Shown: positions 43,143 to 52,187 of the stretch, piece after piece
Position numbering within the stretch: the first letter of the stretch is position 1
How the letters are laid out: the number at the start of each line of letters is the position of its first letter
Origin: RGIG1681 sp017467625
GTDB taxonomy: Bacteria; Bacillota; Clostridia; Christensenellales; UBA1242
NCBI GenBank assembly: GCA_017467625.1
Contig: JAFUSN010000004.1
Coordinates: 124,001 to 188,000, forward strand
Direction of reading: 5' to 3'
DNA length: 64,000 bases
The notes under the pieces: generated by a model
Told to the model about the DNA's origin: nothing
The model's input: only the letters and a program-made list of their open reading frames with translations
Database searches by the model: none
Translations under genes and position numbers: made by a program

Positions 43143-43165
43143 AAGCAATCGCTTTTAGTTTTTTT
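43134..43165 (+). terminator. Terminator overlapping the zinc-ribbon gene stop
   Basis: AAAAACTAAAAGC pairs perfectly with GCTTTTAGTTTTT, loop AATC; the TAA stop lies in the 5' arm. Confidence 0.9.
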
Positions 43166-43168
43166 AAA

Positions 43169-43197
43169 TTTACAATTTAATCAAAAGGTGGTATGAT
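43169..43197 (+). promoter_or_regulatory. Promoter of the HD hydrolase gene, leaderless layout
   Basis: TTTACA, 17 bp, TATGAT; the -10 ends 6 bases before the ATG at 43204. An AAGGTGG lies in the spacer, 13 or more bases from the ATG and upstream of the expected transcription start. Confidence 0.65.
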
Positions 43198-43203
43198 ATA
43201 TTC

Positions 43204-43797
43204 ATGGAAAAAGAACAAAGAGAACAATTTAAAGAACAGTTTTTGCAAATTGCCCGCGAAAACATTAAAAGGGAAGGAATTGAAGAACTTTTAAAGTATT
43301 TAGAAACGACAGATTTTTTTGAAGCGCCTGCAAGTTCAAAATTTCATTCTGCGGAAGCTGGTGGGCTTTGTATGCATTCAATCAATGTTTATAAGCGTAT
43401 GCTATTTTTAGCCGAACATGAATTTGGTGAAGAAAATGTAAACAAAGAAACAATTGCAATATGTGGACTTTTTCATGATGTTTGCAAAGCCAATTTTTAC
43501 AGAGAAGAAATGCGAAATGTAAAAGAAAATGGTGAGTGGGTTCAAAAACCTTACTATGCTGTTGATGAACAACTTCCTTATGGCCACGGCGAAAAGTCGG
43601 TGTATATTGTCAATGGCTTCATGCGTCTCACGAGAGAAGAAGCTCTTGCAATAAATTGGCATATGGGAGGATTTGATAAAAGAGTGCTTGGAGGAGATCA
43701 AAGTTTTTCAAAAGCATATTACAAATATCCAATTTGTGCAATAATGCACCTAGCAGATGTTATGGCAACTTATTTAGATGAAGTTGCACCAAATTAA
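43204..43797 (+). CDS. HD-domain metal-dependent phosphohydrolase
   Basis: 197 residues. Metal ligands: H58 (LCMHSINVY), H91-D92 (GLFHDVCK), H128 and H153 (AINWHMGGF), and the late Asp in MHLADVMATYLDE. The order H...HD...H...H...D is that of HD hydrolases acting on nucleotides. Substrate unknown. It stands 9 bases before gltX and shares its direction, so the pair may be co-transcribed from the leaderless promoter. Confidence 0.85.
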   Translation: MEKEQREQFKEQFLQIARENIKREGIEELLKYLETTDFFEAPASSKFHSAEAGGLCMHSINVYKRMLFLAEHEFGEENVNKETIAICGLFHDVCKANFYREEMRNVKENGEWVQKPYYAVDEQLPYGHGEKSVYIVNGFMRLTREEALAINWHMGGFDKRVLGGDQSFSKAYYKYPICAIMHLADVMATYLDEVAPN

Positions 43798-43805
43798 AGG
43801 AGAAA

Positions 43806-45455
43806 ATGATGGACTATAAAAGAATTGCAGATTTAATATTTCCAAATTTAAAGTATACAGTTGATGATATTGAAAAGCGTTATAAGCCAAGGAATCTTGA
43901 AAAAGGGCAAGTAGTTTCAAGGTATGCTCCAAGTCCAACTGGCTATATGCATGTTGGAAACTTTTTTCAAATGTTTATTTCTTATAATTTAACAAGAGTA
44001 ACCAATGGCAAATTCTTTTTAAGAATTGAAGATACAGATTCAAAGCGTGAAAAGAAAGATGCAACTAAGGTTATATATGACATTTTGAACAAATTCAACA
44101 TCAAATTTGATGAATACCAAACACTTGATGGTGTTGACATTGGTGATTATGGACCATATGTTCAAAGCCAAAGAACCGACATATATAAAGCTTATGCAAA
44201 AAAATTAGTTGAAGAGGGAAAGGCATTTCCATGTTTTTGCAAAAAAACAGAAGGCAAGGAAGATGTTTTAAAACTCAGGCAAGAGAAGTTTGCAGAAGAT
44301 GACGAAAAAGAATATGACCCATGCAGAAATTTAACTTATGAAGAAGTTAAGGCAAATTTAGATGCTGGAAAAACTTTTGCAATAAGGCTCAAAACAAAAA
44401 ATGACGGAACACAGAGAATTAAATTTTATGATTTAATTAAAGGTGAAATTGAAGCCAAGGCAAATGCTAAAGATTTCGTTATTTTAAAAAATGACGGAAT
44501 TCCACCTTATGCTTTTGCGCACGCTATTGATGATACGCTTATGGGAACAACAATCGTTGTTCGTGGTGAGGAATATATCAGTTCAGTTCCGGCTCACATT
44601 GAACTTTTTGAAGCACTAGGTTTTAAACTCATCACCTATTGCCACAATCCACTTATTTGTAAAATTGGTGACAATGGCAACAGAAGAAAAATTTCAAAGC
44701 GTTATGACCCAGAAGCTGACATGCGTTTCTATTTTGAAAATGGTTATCCAACTGATAGCGTTTTGGAATACTTATTAAACATCATCAATTCAAAATTTGA
44801 AGGATGGAGAGCTCAAAATCCAACAGCCCCTTGGACGGATTTCACATTTGGTGTTAATGACATCACAACCGTTGCTCCAATTTTTGACCTAGTTAAACTT
44901 AGCGACATTTCAAAAAACATCATTTCCAGAATGACAGCTGGTGAGGTTTATCAAAATCTTCTTAATTGGGCGGAAGAGTATGATGTTGAATTTGCGAAGT
45001 ATTTAAAAGCAAATAAAGATTATGCTCAAAATGTGCTTAATATTGACAGGGAAACTCCAAAACCAAGAAAAGATATTTTTAAATGGAGCATGGTTAAAGA
45101 TTATTTTGATTATATGTTCTTCAAACCAACCAAAAATGAACTTGATGATGCTGATAAAGAAAAGTTTGTTGAGTTTATTGAAGAATATAGTAAAAATTAT
45201 AAGCTTGAATCAACCAAAGAAGAATGGTTTGCAAATGTTAAAGCTGTGGCTGAAAAACTTGGATATGCAACAGATAATAAAGCTTATAAGGCAAATCCTG
45301 AAGCATTTAAAGGAAACACAGCCAAAGCATGTGAATTTATTAGGATTGCATTAACTGGGCAAAAGAATTCGCCAGACCTTTATGAAATTATGAAACTTTT
45401 GGGCGAAACTGAAATTAAAAATAGATTTGAAAATGTGTTGAAAAACACAAAGTAG
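43806..45455 (+). CDS. gltX: Glutamyl-tRNA synthetase
   Basis: 549 residues, longer than the usual 480-500. Class I signature YAPSPTGYMHVGN (HVGN at residues 49-52), RIEDTDSKR for glutamate recognition, an SQRTDIYKAYAKKLVEEGKAF segment and KISKRYDPEADM as the KMSKS-type loop. An all-alpha C-terminal anticodon-binding region is complete and ends with LGETEIKNRFENVL. The AAAGGAGAAA site fits either of two adjacent ATGs. A tRNA-Glu(TTC) gene lies about 7 kb upstream. Without a gatCAB view, discriminating or not cannot be told. Confidence 0.93.
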   Translation: MMDYKRIADLIFPNLKYTVDDIEKRYKPRNLEKGQVVSRYAPSPTGYMHVGNFFQMFISYNLTRVTNGKFFLRIEDTDSKREKKDATKVIYDILNKFNIKFDEYQTLDGVDIGDYGPYVQSQRTDIYKAYAKKLVEEGKAFPCFCKKTEGKEDVLKLRQEKFAEDDEKEYDPCRNLTYEEVKANLDAGKTFAIRLKTKNDGTQRIKFYDLIKGEIEAKANAKDFVILKNDGIPPYAFAHAIDDTLMGTTIVVRGEEYISSVPAHIELFEALGFKLITYCHNPLICKIGDNGNRRKISKRYDPEADMRFYFENGYPTDSVLEYLLNIINSKFEGWRAQNPTAPWTDFTFGVNDITTVAPIFDLVKLSDISKNIISRMTAGEVYQNLLNWAEEYDVEFAKYLKANKDYAQNVLNIDRETPKPRKDIFKWSMVKDYFDYMFFKPTKNELDDADKEKFVEFIEEYSKNYKLESTKEEWFANVKAVAEKLGYATDNKAYKANPEAFKGNTAKACEFIRIALTGQKNSPDLYEIMKLLGETEIKNRFENVLKNTK

Positions 45456-45461
45456 GAAAAT

Positions 45462-46526
45462 ATGAAAGAAAGGCCAAAAATTTATTATATTGGAGTTCCT
45501 GAAACGGGCAATATGGGCGATCATGCGCTTGTAATTTCCAGTGTAAATTTCATTAAAAAAGCAATTCCAAAGGTTAAAATTATTAAAATGCCATCTAAAA
45601 CTTGGCTTTTGCAGCGTGACAAAATCAAACAAGCGGTAAAACCTCAAGATATTTTTGTTTATAACCCCGGTGGAAACATGGGAACACAATACATTGACGA
45701 AGAGTTTGCTAGGGAAGAACTTATTTTGAACTTTCCAAACAATCCAATCATATCTCTTCCACAAACAATTTATTTTGTTGATGATCATGAAGATTATTAC
45801 AAGTGGTTTAGTTTTCATCTCAAAGAAGAAATGAAGTATGATAAGGAACTAAAAATCACAACATCAAAAGACGAAGATATCAAAATTTTTCATGATGTTT
45901 ATGCGTCCCACAAAAATTTATATGTTTTTGCAAGAGAAGAAAAATCATTTGAAATAATGAAGTCAGTTATTCCTGAATGCAATTTGTTTTTGACGCCCGA
46001 TATGGTTATGAGTTTTTCTTATAAGCAACCAAAAGCCCAAAGGAATCAAGTTTTAATGAGTCTTAGAAGCGACTGTGAAGGGCTTTTAAATGAGCAGCAA
46101 AAACAGGATATTAAAGTTGCGCTTCAATTAAAATTTGATGGTGTTCCAATTAAAGAACTAGACACAAATCTTCCATTCAAGGTTAAAAATGAAAATGCTG
46201 ATGCCATGCTCACAAACATGCTAAATGAATTTGCATCATCAAAACTAGTTGTTACTGACAGGCTTCATGGAATGATTTTTGCAGCAATAACAAACACCCC
46301 TTGCATTGTTTTGTCAAATTATAATCACAAGGTTAAAGAAACTTATAAATGGATTAAGGATTTAAAGTTTATTCAAATGGTTGATGATGTAAATCAGGTT
46401 GAGGGGTGGATAAATGAATGGCCTTACGAAATGAATAAATCTTTCAGCAATTTAAAACTTAATAAAAAATTTAAAAATTTAAACAAACTTCTTAAAAAAA
46501 TTTATAGAGAACAAAAAAGGAAATAA
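45462..46526 (+). CDS. Polysaccharide pyruvyltransferase family protein
   Basis: 354 residues. N-terminal YYIGVPETGNMGDHALVIS and NPGGNMGTQY, then ISLPQTIYF, and a C-terminal VVTDRLHGMIFAAITNTPCIVLSN, the CsaB/WcaK-type signature. Such enzymes transfer pyruvate from PEP to make pyruvyl ketals on surface sugars; some members transfer other groups. TAGGAAAAT precedes the ATG; 6 bases after gltX. Lies next to the transferase-HAD fusion, with 8 bases between. Confidence 0.9.
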   Translation: MKERPKIYYIGVPETGNMGDHALVISSVNFIKKAIPKVKIIKMPSKTWLLQRDKIKQAVKPQDIFVYNPGGNMGTQYIDEEFAREELILNFPNNPIISLPQTIYFVDDHEDYYKWFSFHLKEEMKYDKELKITTSKDEDIKIFHDVYASHKNLYVFAREEKSFEIMKSVIPECNLFLTPDMVMSFSYKQPKAQRNQVLMSLRSDCEGLLNEQQKQDIKVALQLKFDGVPIKELDTNLPFKVKNENADAMLTNMLNEFASSKLVVTDRLHGMIFAAITNTPCIVLSNYNHKVKETYKWIKDLKFIQMVDDVNQVEGWINEWPYEMNKSFSNLKLNKKFKNLNKLLKKIYREQKRK

Positions 46527-46534
46527 ATTAAACA

Positions 46535-49500
46535 ATGGAAAAGAAAACTGAAATTAGTGTAATTATGTTAGTGTTTAACACTCCAAAAAAACTTTTGGAA
46601 AAAAGCATTGGGAGTGTTTTGGCTCAAACTCAAAAAAACATTGAACTCGTCATTGTTAATGATTGTTCAACAAGAAAAGAAACATTAAACGCACTTTCAG
46701 AATTTGAAAAAAAATATAAAAATATAAAAGTGGTTAATCATGATGAAAACCATGGAATGCTTCGTGGAAGACTCACCGGACTTAAAAATAGTTCAGGCGA
46801 ATATGTTGCATTTTTAGATAGTGATGATTCAATGGAAATTGATTTGCTTAGAAAAATGAAAAATGCTGCAGTAAAAAACAAAGCTGATGTTGTGGTTTGT
46901 CCGTTCGTTTTTGATTATGATGAAAACGGTGAAAAAGCATACCTTGCTCATGACCCATTCATAAATAAAGAATTTGACTTAAAAGGTGATGAAATTTCTG
47001 CTGCTTATTTCAATCAACAGGGAAAGTGTTTTTCATGGACGCTCACATGGAATAAGCTTTATGACCGAAAGTTGCTTGAAAAAACATTTAATGAGACCCT
47101 TAATTTCAGTGAAAAACACAATGGCCTAAATATGACTGAAGACGTTGCCTTTACAACGCCAGTGTTTTTAAACGCATTTCACATGGTTTCAATTAAAGAT
47201 GATTTTGTTTATTATTACACACATCAAAAACAGAGTATTCAACAAAACAAGAGTTATAAAAAGTGGCTAAAAAATGTTGATGATGTTAGTGCTGTATTTG
47301 GATTTGTTGAAGAAGAATTAAAAAAATATGAAAAGTTTGAAGAAAATGAAACAAATTTAAAGCTGTGGAAAAACCACTATGTAAGAACCTATTCAACCAA
47401 TAAACCCGCAAATCACACAGAGCGAGAAACCCGCAAATATTTAACTGGCAAGTTTAATTTAAGTGAATTTGTTGACTTTGGAAGTCAAAATGAAGATTAT
47501 TATTACACTCAACAAAATTTCATTACCAACGATTTAAAATCAAAAACCCAGCTTTATGAAAAGATTGTAAATCCTAAAACCAAGGTTGTAAGTTTTGATA
47601 TTTTTGACACGCTTTTGCTTCGCAATGTTTTTGAACCAAGTGATATTTTTAGAATTTTAGGTGTTGAATATAACAAAATAAACAAAGGTTCATACATAAA
47701 TTTGGCAGATATTCGTATAACTGCAGAAAGTGAAGCTAGAAAACTGAAAAAAGATAATGAAGATATTGTTCTTGATGATATTTATAATTATATGAACAAG
47801 TTTTATTTCTTTGATAAAAAGGAGTGTGAATTTTTGAAAAAGAAAGAACAAGAACTTGAACTTAAATTTGTAAGGGAAAGAAAGTTTTGCAAACAACTTT
47901 TTGAACTTTCCAAATATTTAGGCAAAAAGGTAATTTTAACCTCTGATATGTATTTATCAAAAGAATTTATTGAAAAATTGCTAAAAAAATGTGGGTATGA
48001 AGGCTATGATGAATTTTTCCTATCAAATGAAATTGGAAAAACCAAACACACAGGAAATTTATTTAAGCACATTGTGAAAGTTCTTGGAGTTAAGCCATCG
48101 TCAATTTTGCATATTGGTGATAATTATGCTGCAGATTTCACAAATGCAGTTAAAAATCATTTGCAAGCCCATCATATTGAAAATGTTCGCGAAAAATTTT
48201 GGGATGGTCCAACATACAGACATTTATTTATTGAAAACCCAACTTTCACGCGAAATCAAGGATTTGTTGAAAGAACCATGGTTAAAAACATGTATGGCTT
48301 AATCAACAATAAAGTTTTTGATAATCCATACATTGGCTTTAATCCTGACACAATGTTCAATGCGTCCCCTGCAATTTTGGGATATTCTGCAGTTGGAATG
48401 GAACTTGTTTCACTTAACCATTGGATTCAAGAGCATTCAACAAATTCTGCAAAAATTCATTTTGTTGCTCGTGATGGATATCTTCCAATGCGAGCTTTTG
48501 AAGAGTTGAGAAAATATAATTCAGAACTTCCACAGAGCAATTATTTCTATATGTCGCGAAAAGCACTTTTCCCATTAGATATTGCCTGCCAAGATGATTT
48601 GCGTTCAATTCCAGCAAAAATGAATTTTAAGTCGCTTTCTCCAAAAAAATTAACTAAATTTTTCAAAGAAGAATTTGTTGATGTTGAAAAAATTAAAAAG
48701 CTCTGTGAAAAAAAGGGTATTGGTTTTGAAGAAAAATTTAAAGACTATCCTGAGTTTTTCAAGGGGATAAATCTGTTTACTGATGATGTTGTAAACTACA
48801 AAAAGCACAGAGAATATTCAGAACAAATCATTAAAAAGTTTAAAGATATTGTTAGTCCAAACAACAAATTTTTTGATATTGGTTACTCTGGAAGAGCAGA
48901 AAGTGTTATAACAAAAATTTTAGGTTATCCAGTTGATTCTCTTTACATTCACACAAATCTTGACACAGCAGAAACCCGTAGTCAAATGGCAGGATTTAAA
49001 ATTGATTGCTTTTTGAAAGATCAGCCAAAAGTAACTGGCACAATAAGGGAACATATTTTTATGAAATATGCGCCATCGCTTATTGGCTATAAACTTGAAA
49101 ATAACGAGTTAAAATATATCTTTGAAGAATTGAAATTTGATCAAACCACAAAAGCGGTAACAGAAATGGTTCAAGATGAAGCCATTAAATTTGTTCAAGA
49201 TTTTTATTCACTTTTTTATGATTATATTCCATGGTTTGCATTTCAAGAAAACTTCATTTCTTTCCCATATGAAAGATACTTAAACAATCCAATGCTTCTT
49301 GATAAACGCATTTTTGAATGTGCAATTTTTGAAGATGATATGGGATTTGGAAAAAAGAGTATGATGGAAATGTGGGAAAGTCAAGATATTCAATTTGATG
49401 CAAACATGCCATCAAGTCGTGCTGCTCAAAAAATTGCAATAATGTTAAACAAAATGTTCCCAGTTGGAACAAAACGCAGAAAGTTTGCAAAAAAGTGTTA

Positions 49501-49546
49501 CAATGGTTTAAGAAAAATTAGAAATGCTTTTAGAAGAAAAAAATAA
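46535..49546 (+). CDS. Fusion of family 2 glycosyltransferase with a HAD-like and a further C-terminal domain
   Basis: 1003 residues. Residues 1-240: GT-A domain with SVIMLVFNTPKK, VNDCSTRKET and FLDSDDSM (DxD near 95-98). Residues about 350-545: HAD domain with FDIFDTLLLR (nucleophile DxFDT at 355-359), ILTSDMYLSKE (470-473) and HIGDNYAADFTNA (528-530). Residues 600-1003: a third region with HFVARDGYLPMRAFEEL and FDIGYSGRAESV, seen in large capsule-type proteins but of unclear function. AGGAAATAAATT precedes the ATG. The HAD module could act on a sugar or nucleotide phosphate of the donor pathway (inference). Confidence 0.85.
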   Translation: MEKKTEISVIMLVFNTPKKLLEKSIGSVLAQTQKNIELVIVNDCSTRKETLNALSEFEKKYKNIKVVNHDENHGMLRGRLTGLKNSSGEYVAFLDSDDSMEIDLLRKMKNAAVKNKADVVVCPFVFDYDENGEKAYLAHDPFINKEFDLKGDEISAAYFNQQGKCFSWTLTWNKLYDRKLLEKTFNETLNFSEKHNGLNMTEDVAFTTPVFLNAFHMVSIKDDFVYYYTHQKQSIQQNKSYKKWLKNVDDVSAVFGFVEEELKKYEKFEENETNLKLWKNHYVRTYSTNKPANHTERETRKYLTGKFNLSEFVDFGSQNEDYYYTQQNFITNDLKSKTQLYEKIVNPKTKVVSFDIFDTLLLRNVFEPSDIFRILGVEYNKINKGSYINLADIRITAESEARKLKKDNEDIVLDDIYNYMNKFYFFDKKECEFLKKKEQELELKFVRERKFCKQLFELSKYLGKKVILTSDMYLSKEFIEKLLKKCGYEGYDEFFLSNEIGKTKHTGNLFKHIVKVLGVKPSSILHIGDNYAADFTNAVKNHLQAHHIENVREKFWDGPTYRHLFIENPTFTRNQGFVERTMVKNMYGLINNKVFDNPYIGFNPDTMFNASPAILGYSAVGMELVSLNHWIQEHSTNSAKIHFVARDGYLPMRAFEELRKYNSELPQSNYFYMSRKALFPLDIACQDDLRSIPAKMNFKSLSPKKLTKFFKEEFVDVEKIKKLCEKKGIGFEEKFKDYPEFFKGINLFTDDVVNYKKHREYSEQIIKKFKDIVSPNNKFFDIGYSGRAESVITKILGYPVDSLYIHTNLDTAETRSQMAGFKIDCFLKDQPKVTGTIREHIFMKYAPSLIGYKLENNELKYIFEELKFDQTTKAVTEMVQDEAIKFVQDFYSLFYDYIPWFAFQENFISFPYERYLNNPMLLDKRIFECAIFEDDMGFGKKSMMEMWESQDIQFDANMPSSRAAQKIAIMLNKMFPVGTKRRKFAKKCYNGLRKIRNAFRRKK

Positions 49547-49570
49547 AAAGGGGATGCCCCTTTTTATTTT
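49545..49570 (+). terminator. Terminator of the glycosyltransferase-HAD fusion gene
   Basis: AAAAAGGGG and CCCCTTTTT arms with ATG loop, then T residues. Confidence 0.88.
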
Positions 49571-49572
49571 TG

Positions 49573-49600
49573 TTTACTTTCTTTTAAAAAATGATATAAT
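49573..49600 (+). promoter_or_regulatory. Promoter of the HtrA-like lipoprotein, leaderless layout
   Basis: TTTACT, 16 bp, TATAAT; the -10 ends 6 bases before the ATG at 49607, with no Shine-Dalgarno. Confidence 0.65.
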
Positions 49601-49606
49601 AATTAT

Positions 49607-50896
49607 ATGAAATTAAAGTTAAAAAGTTTTTTTAATTTTATAGTTTTGTTCGTGTTAATCATTCCTGTAATGATAATTTTTTCTGCTTGCGGTTCTGATT
49701 ATTCAGCAAAAAATTTAGCCGTTGAACTTGGCTACACTTCCGTTGAAGAAATGGTTGAAGGCTTAAAAGGAAAAGATGGCGAAAAAGGAGCAGATGGAGC
49801 TGACGGGCGTGATGGAAAAGATGCTGTTAATGCTTATGAACTTTATGAAACGGCAGTTGCAAATGGCGAATTTTCTGGAACTTTTATTGAGTTTTTAAAA
49901 GAGTTTAATGTTGTTGCTGATGATGGAAACGCAATTGCATCAAAGGCAATTTTGTCCGTTGTAAGAATAAATAATGGTGCAAAAGACATTGGAACTGGAG
50001 TAATTTACAGCATTGATAAAGACGAAGGAAACGCCTTAATTATAACCAATTTTCATGTGGTTAGTTCGGGAAACACAACTTCAAAAGGTATGAGTTTCAA
50101 AATTTATTTATATGGTGAAAGTTCTGGAATCACAGCAACTGTTGTTGGAGCGGTTAAAACCTATGATTTAGCTGTTTTAAAAGTGAGTGAAAGTGAAGTT
50201 ATTAAGCAAAGTCATGCCCGAGCAATTGATTTTGCAGAAAGCTATCATGTTGGTGACAAGGTTTATGCGCTTGGAAATGCAAATGGAAATGGAATTTCAG
50301 TAACTCAAGGCGTGATTAGTGTTGAAAGTGAAAAGAACACTATGAAATTTTCAACAACCAGTCAATATAAAATTCGTATGCTAAGGCATGATGCATACAT
50401 AACACATGGAAACAGTGGTGGTGCGCTTGTGAACACCGATGGGGACCTAGTTGGAATTACAAATGGCGGAATTGAAAACACTGACATGAATAATGCTTAT
50501 CCGGTTGATTTGGTTCAAAAGGTTGTAAATGCAATTTTAAGATATTGTGAAAACACTGAAAGCACAAACATTAAAGTTGTGAATTTAGGAATTGAAGAAT
50601 CAACAGTTTCAACCACAATTGAAGAAGTGGATGGCGTTTTAAATGTTGTTTACACACAAAAAATTGAAGCGCTTTCAGGAACTGCTGCGGATGCTGGAGT
50701 CTTGCAAGTTGGCGATATTCTTAAACGAATCGAAATTGGACCAAAGGTTTTTGAAATTACTAAAAATTACTCACTTGAAGAGTCTTTGCTTCTTGCAAAG
50801 GTTGGGGATGAAATTAAAATTGTGACAAACCAAGGTGGAAGTGAAGTTGTTTGGACCATAACACTTGAAGATTCTAATTTTAAATCAATAATTTAA
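49607..50896 (+). CDS. HtrA-like trypsin-fold serine protease lipoprotein with collagen-like segment
   Basis: 429 residues. A lipobox IFSACGSD places the lipid-modified Cys near residue 27. A Gly-X-Y stretch (GKDGEKGADGADGRDGKDA, about 51-69) and an AYELYETAVANGEFSGTFIEFL linker, common in clostridial surface proteins, follow. The protease domain has the triad His in NFHVVS, Asp in YDLAVLKV and Ser in HGNSGGALVN. A C-terminal PDZ-like domain starts near residue 330 (ADAGVLQVGDIL). It is an extracytoplasmic quality-control type protease. The leaderless start is discussed in the findings. Confidence 0.9.
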   Translation: MKLKLKSFFNFIVLFVLIIPVMIIFSACGSDYSAKNLAVELGYTSVEEMVEGLKGKDGEKGADGADGRDGKDAVNAYELYETAVANGEFSGTFIEFLKEFNVVADDGNAIASKAILSVVRINNGAKDIGTGVIYSIDKDEGNALIITNFHVVSSGNTTSKGMSFKIYLYGESSGITATVVGAVKTYDLAVLKVSESEVIKQSHARAIDFAESYHVGDKVYALGNANGNGISVTQGVISVESEKNTMKFSTTSQYKIRMLRHDAYITHGNSGGALVNTDGDLVGITNGGIENTDMNNAYPVDLVQKVVNAILRYCENTESTNIKVVNLGIEESTVSTTIEEVDGVLNVVYTQKIEALSGTAADAGVLQVGDILKRIEIGPKVFEITKNYSLEESLLLAKVGDEIKIVTNQGGSEVVWTITLEDSNFKSII

Positions 50897-50921
50897 ACAG
50901 GTTAATTTAACCTGTTTTTTA
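50895..50921 (+). terminator. Terminator of the HtrA-like gene
   Basis: AAACAGGTTAA and TTAACCTGTTT arms followed by T residues; the stop codon is at its edge. Confidence 0.8.
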
Positions 50922-50959
50922 TTTACATAAAAGCACCTGGTTTTGCACAAATTAAAATT

Positions 50960-51655
50960 ATGAAAAAATTTTTAATATTGCTTTTTATGGTGGTTATTCT
51001 TTATCCGTTTGGTAATTATGCTTTAGCATTTGCAAAAACCAATTCAACTGAAATTTTAACCGACACTGTTCCAAGTCGAAACTACACCGTTGTGATTGAC
51101 GCTGGTCATGGTGGAAGCGATCCCGGTTCAATTGGCTTCAAAACCAAAGTGCGTGAATCAGACTTAAATTTAAAACTTACTTACATGCTCAAAGAAAAAC
51201 TTGAAAATTCAGGAATAAATGTTGTTTTAACAAGAACTGGTAATGATGCACTTTTGGAAGGCTCAGGACGAGGTTGGAAAAAACTTGAAATGGAAAAGCG
51301 TAAAGAATTAATTAAACAAATTCGTCCAAATCTTGTAATTTCAATTCATCAAAACAGTTACACAAATCATTCACTTCGTGGTGCACAGGTGTTTTATGAC
51401 AAAACCAGTGAAATCAGCAAACAAATTGCTGATTCAATTCAAGAAGAATTCACAGATGACCTTGTTCACGGCAAAAAATGGACCAGCCCTGGTGACTACT
51501 TTATGTTAAAGTGCACATATGCGCCGTCAGTTATTGTTGAGTGTGGATTTTTGTCTAATGAGGAAGATGAAAAGCTTCTGTTAACAAGTGATTATCAAGA
51601 AAAAATCATCAACGCAATTTACATGGGAATCATTAAATTTCTGCAAATAAAATAA
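50960..51655 (+). CDS. N-acetylmuramoyl-L-alanine amidase (CwlD-like, Amidase_3)
   Basis: 231 residues with an N-terminal signal (FLILLFMVVILYPFGNYALA). Zinc ligands and catalytic residues: VVIDAGHGGSDPGSIG (His near 50), a Glu in KVRESDLNL, SIHQNS with the second His, and a catalytic Glu in VIVECGFLSNEED. It cleaves the amide between muramic acid and L-Ala in peptidoglycan; CwlD itself makes muramic lactam in spore cortex, but a general role is equally possible. No good Shine-Dalgarno is visible before the ATG. Single-gene unit. Confidence 0.92.
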   Translation: MKKFLILLFMVVILYPFGNYALAFAKTNSTEILTDTVPSRNYTVVIDAGHGGSDPGSIGFKTKVRESDLNLKLTYMLKEKLENSGINVVLTRTGNDALLEGSGRGWKKLEMEKRKELIKQIRPNLVISIHQNSYTNHSLRGAQVFYDKTSEISKQIADSIQEEFTDDLVHGKKWTSPGDYFMLKCTYAPSVIVECGFLSNEEDEKLLLTSDYQEKIINAIYMGIIKFLQIK

Positions 51656-51681
51656 ATTCAGGCACTTGCCTGAATTTTTAT
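51652..51681 (+). terminator. Terminator of the amidase gene
   Basis: AAATTCAGGCA with TGCCTGAATTT, then T residues. Confidence 0.85.
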
Positions 51682-51714
51682 GTTGAATTAAAACATATCA
51701 TTTATTTATATTTG

Positions 51715-51743
51715 TTGCAAGCGGGGGCCAAAATTGTTATAAT
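51715..51743 (+). promoter_or_regulatory. Promoter of the mrnC-rlmB-sigH-dnaX operon
   Basis: TTGCAA, 17 bp, TATAAT, 21 bases before the mrnC ATG. A GC-rich GCGGGGGCC lies in the spacer. Confidence 0.7.
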
Positions 51744-51764
51744 TATTGCATAAAGGATAAGTTT

Positions 51765-52169
51765 ATGCTGGGAAAGAAAGAAGATTTAAGTTTAACTGAA
51801 GCAAAACAAATTCAACCACTTGTGCTTGCCATGATTGGTGATGGTGTTCAAACGCTTTTTGTTCGTGAGTTTGTTGCAAAAAATTTAGGCGTTAAAGTTA
51901 ATAAAATGACAAAACTTGTGTCAGGTGCAGTAAATGCGAAAGCGCAGTGTGAAATTTTTCAAAAAATTGAGCCACAACTTTTAGAAGATGAAATTGATGT
52001 TGCAAGGCGTGCAAGAAATGCACATATTCACACAAAGGCAAAAAACTTTAGTTATTTTGAGTATATTCATGCAACGGCGTTTGAAGCGCTTTTAGGATAT
52101 TTATATTTAACTGGGCAAACTGAAAGATTAAATACCTTTTTAGAAATGACAGTTGAAAACATAAAATAA
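51765..52169 (+). CDS. mrnC: Mini-ribonuclease III
   Basis: 134 residues, an RNase III catalytic domain without the RNA-binding domain. Matures the 23S rRNA ends in Bacillota. The signature appears as LVLAMIGDGVQTLFVREFV near residue 20 (LAxIGDAVxxL) and YIHATAFEALLGYLYLTGQ near 108 with the conserved EALLG. AAGGATAAG precedes the ATG. In B. subtilis mrnC is followed by rlmB and, one gene later, sigH; the same order is seen here. Confidence 0.96.
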   Translation: MLGKKEDLSLTEAKQIQPLVLAMIGDGVQTLFVREFVAKNLGVKVNKMTKLVSGAVNAKAQCEIFQKIEPQLLEDEIDVARRARNAHIHTKAKNFSYFEYIHATAFEALLGYLYLTGQTERLNTFLEMTVENIK

Positions 52170-52187
52170 TAAATTTTTGGAGTTATT

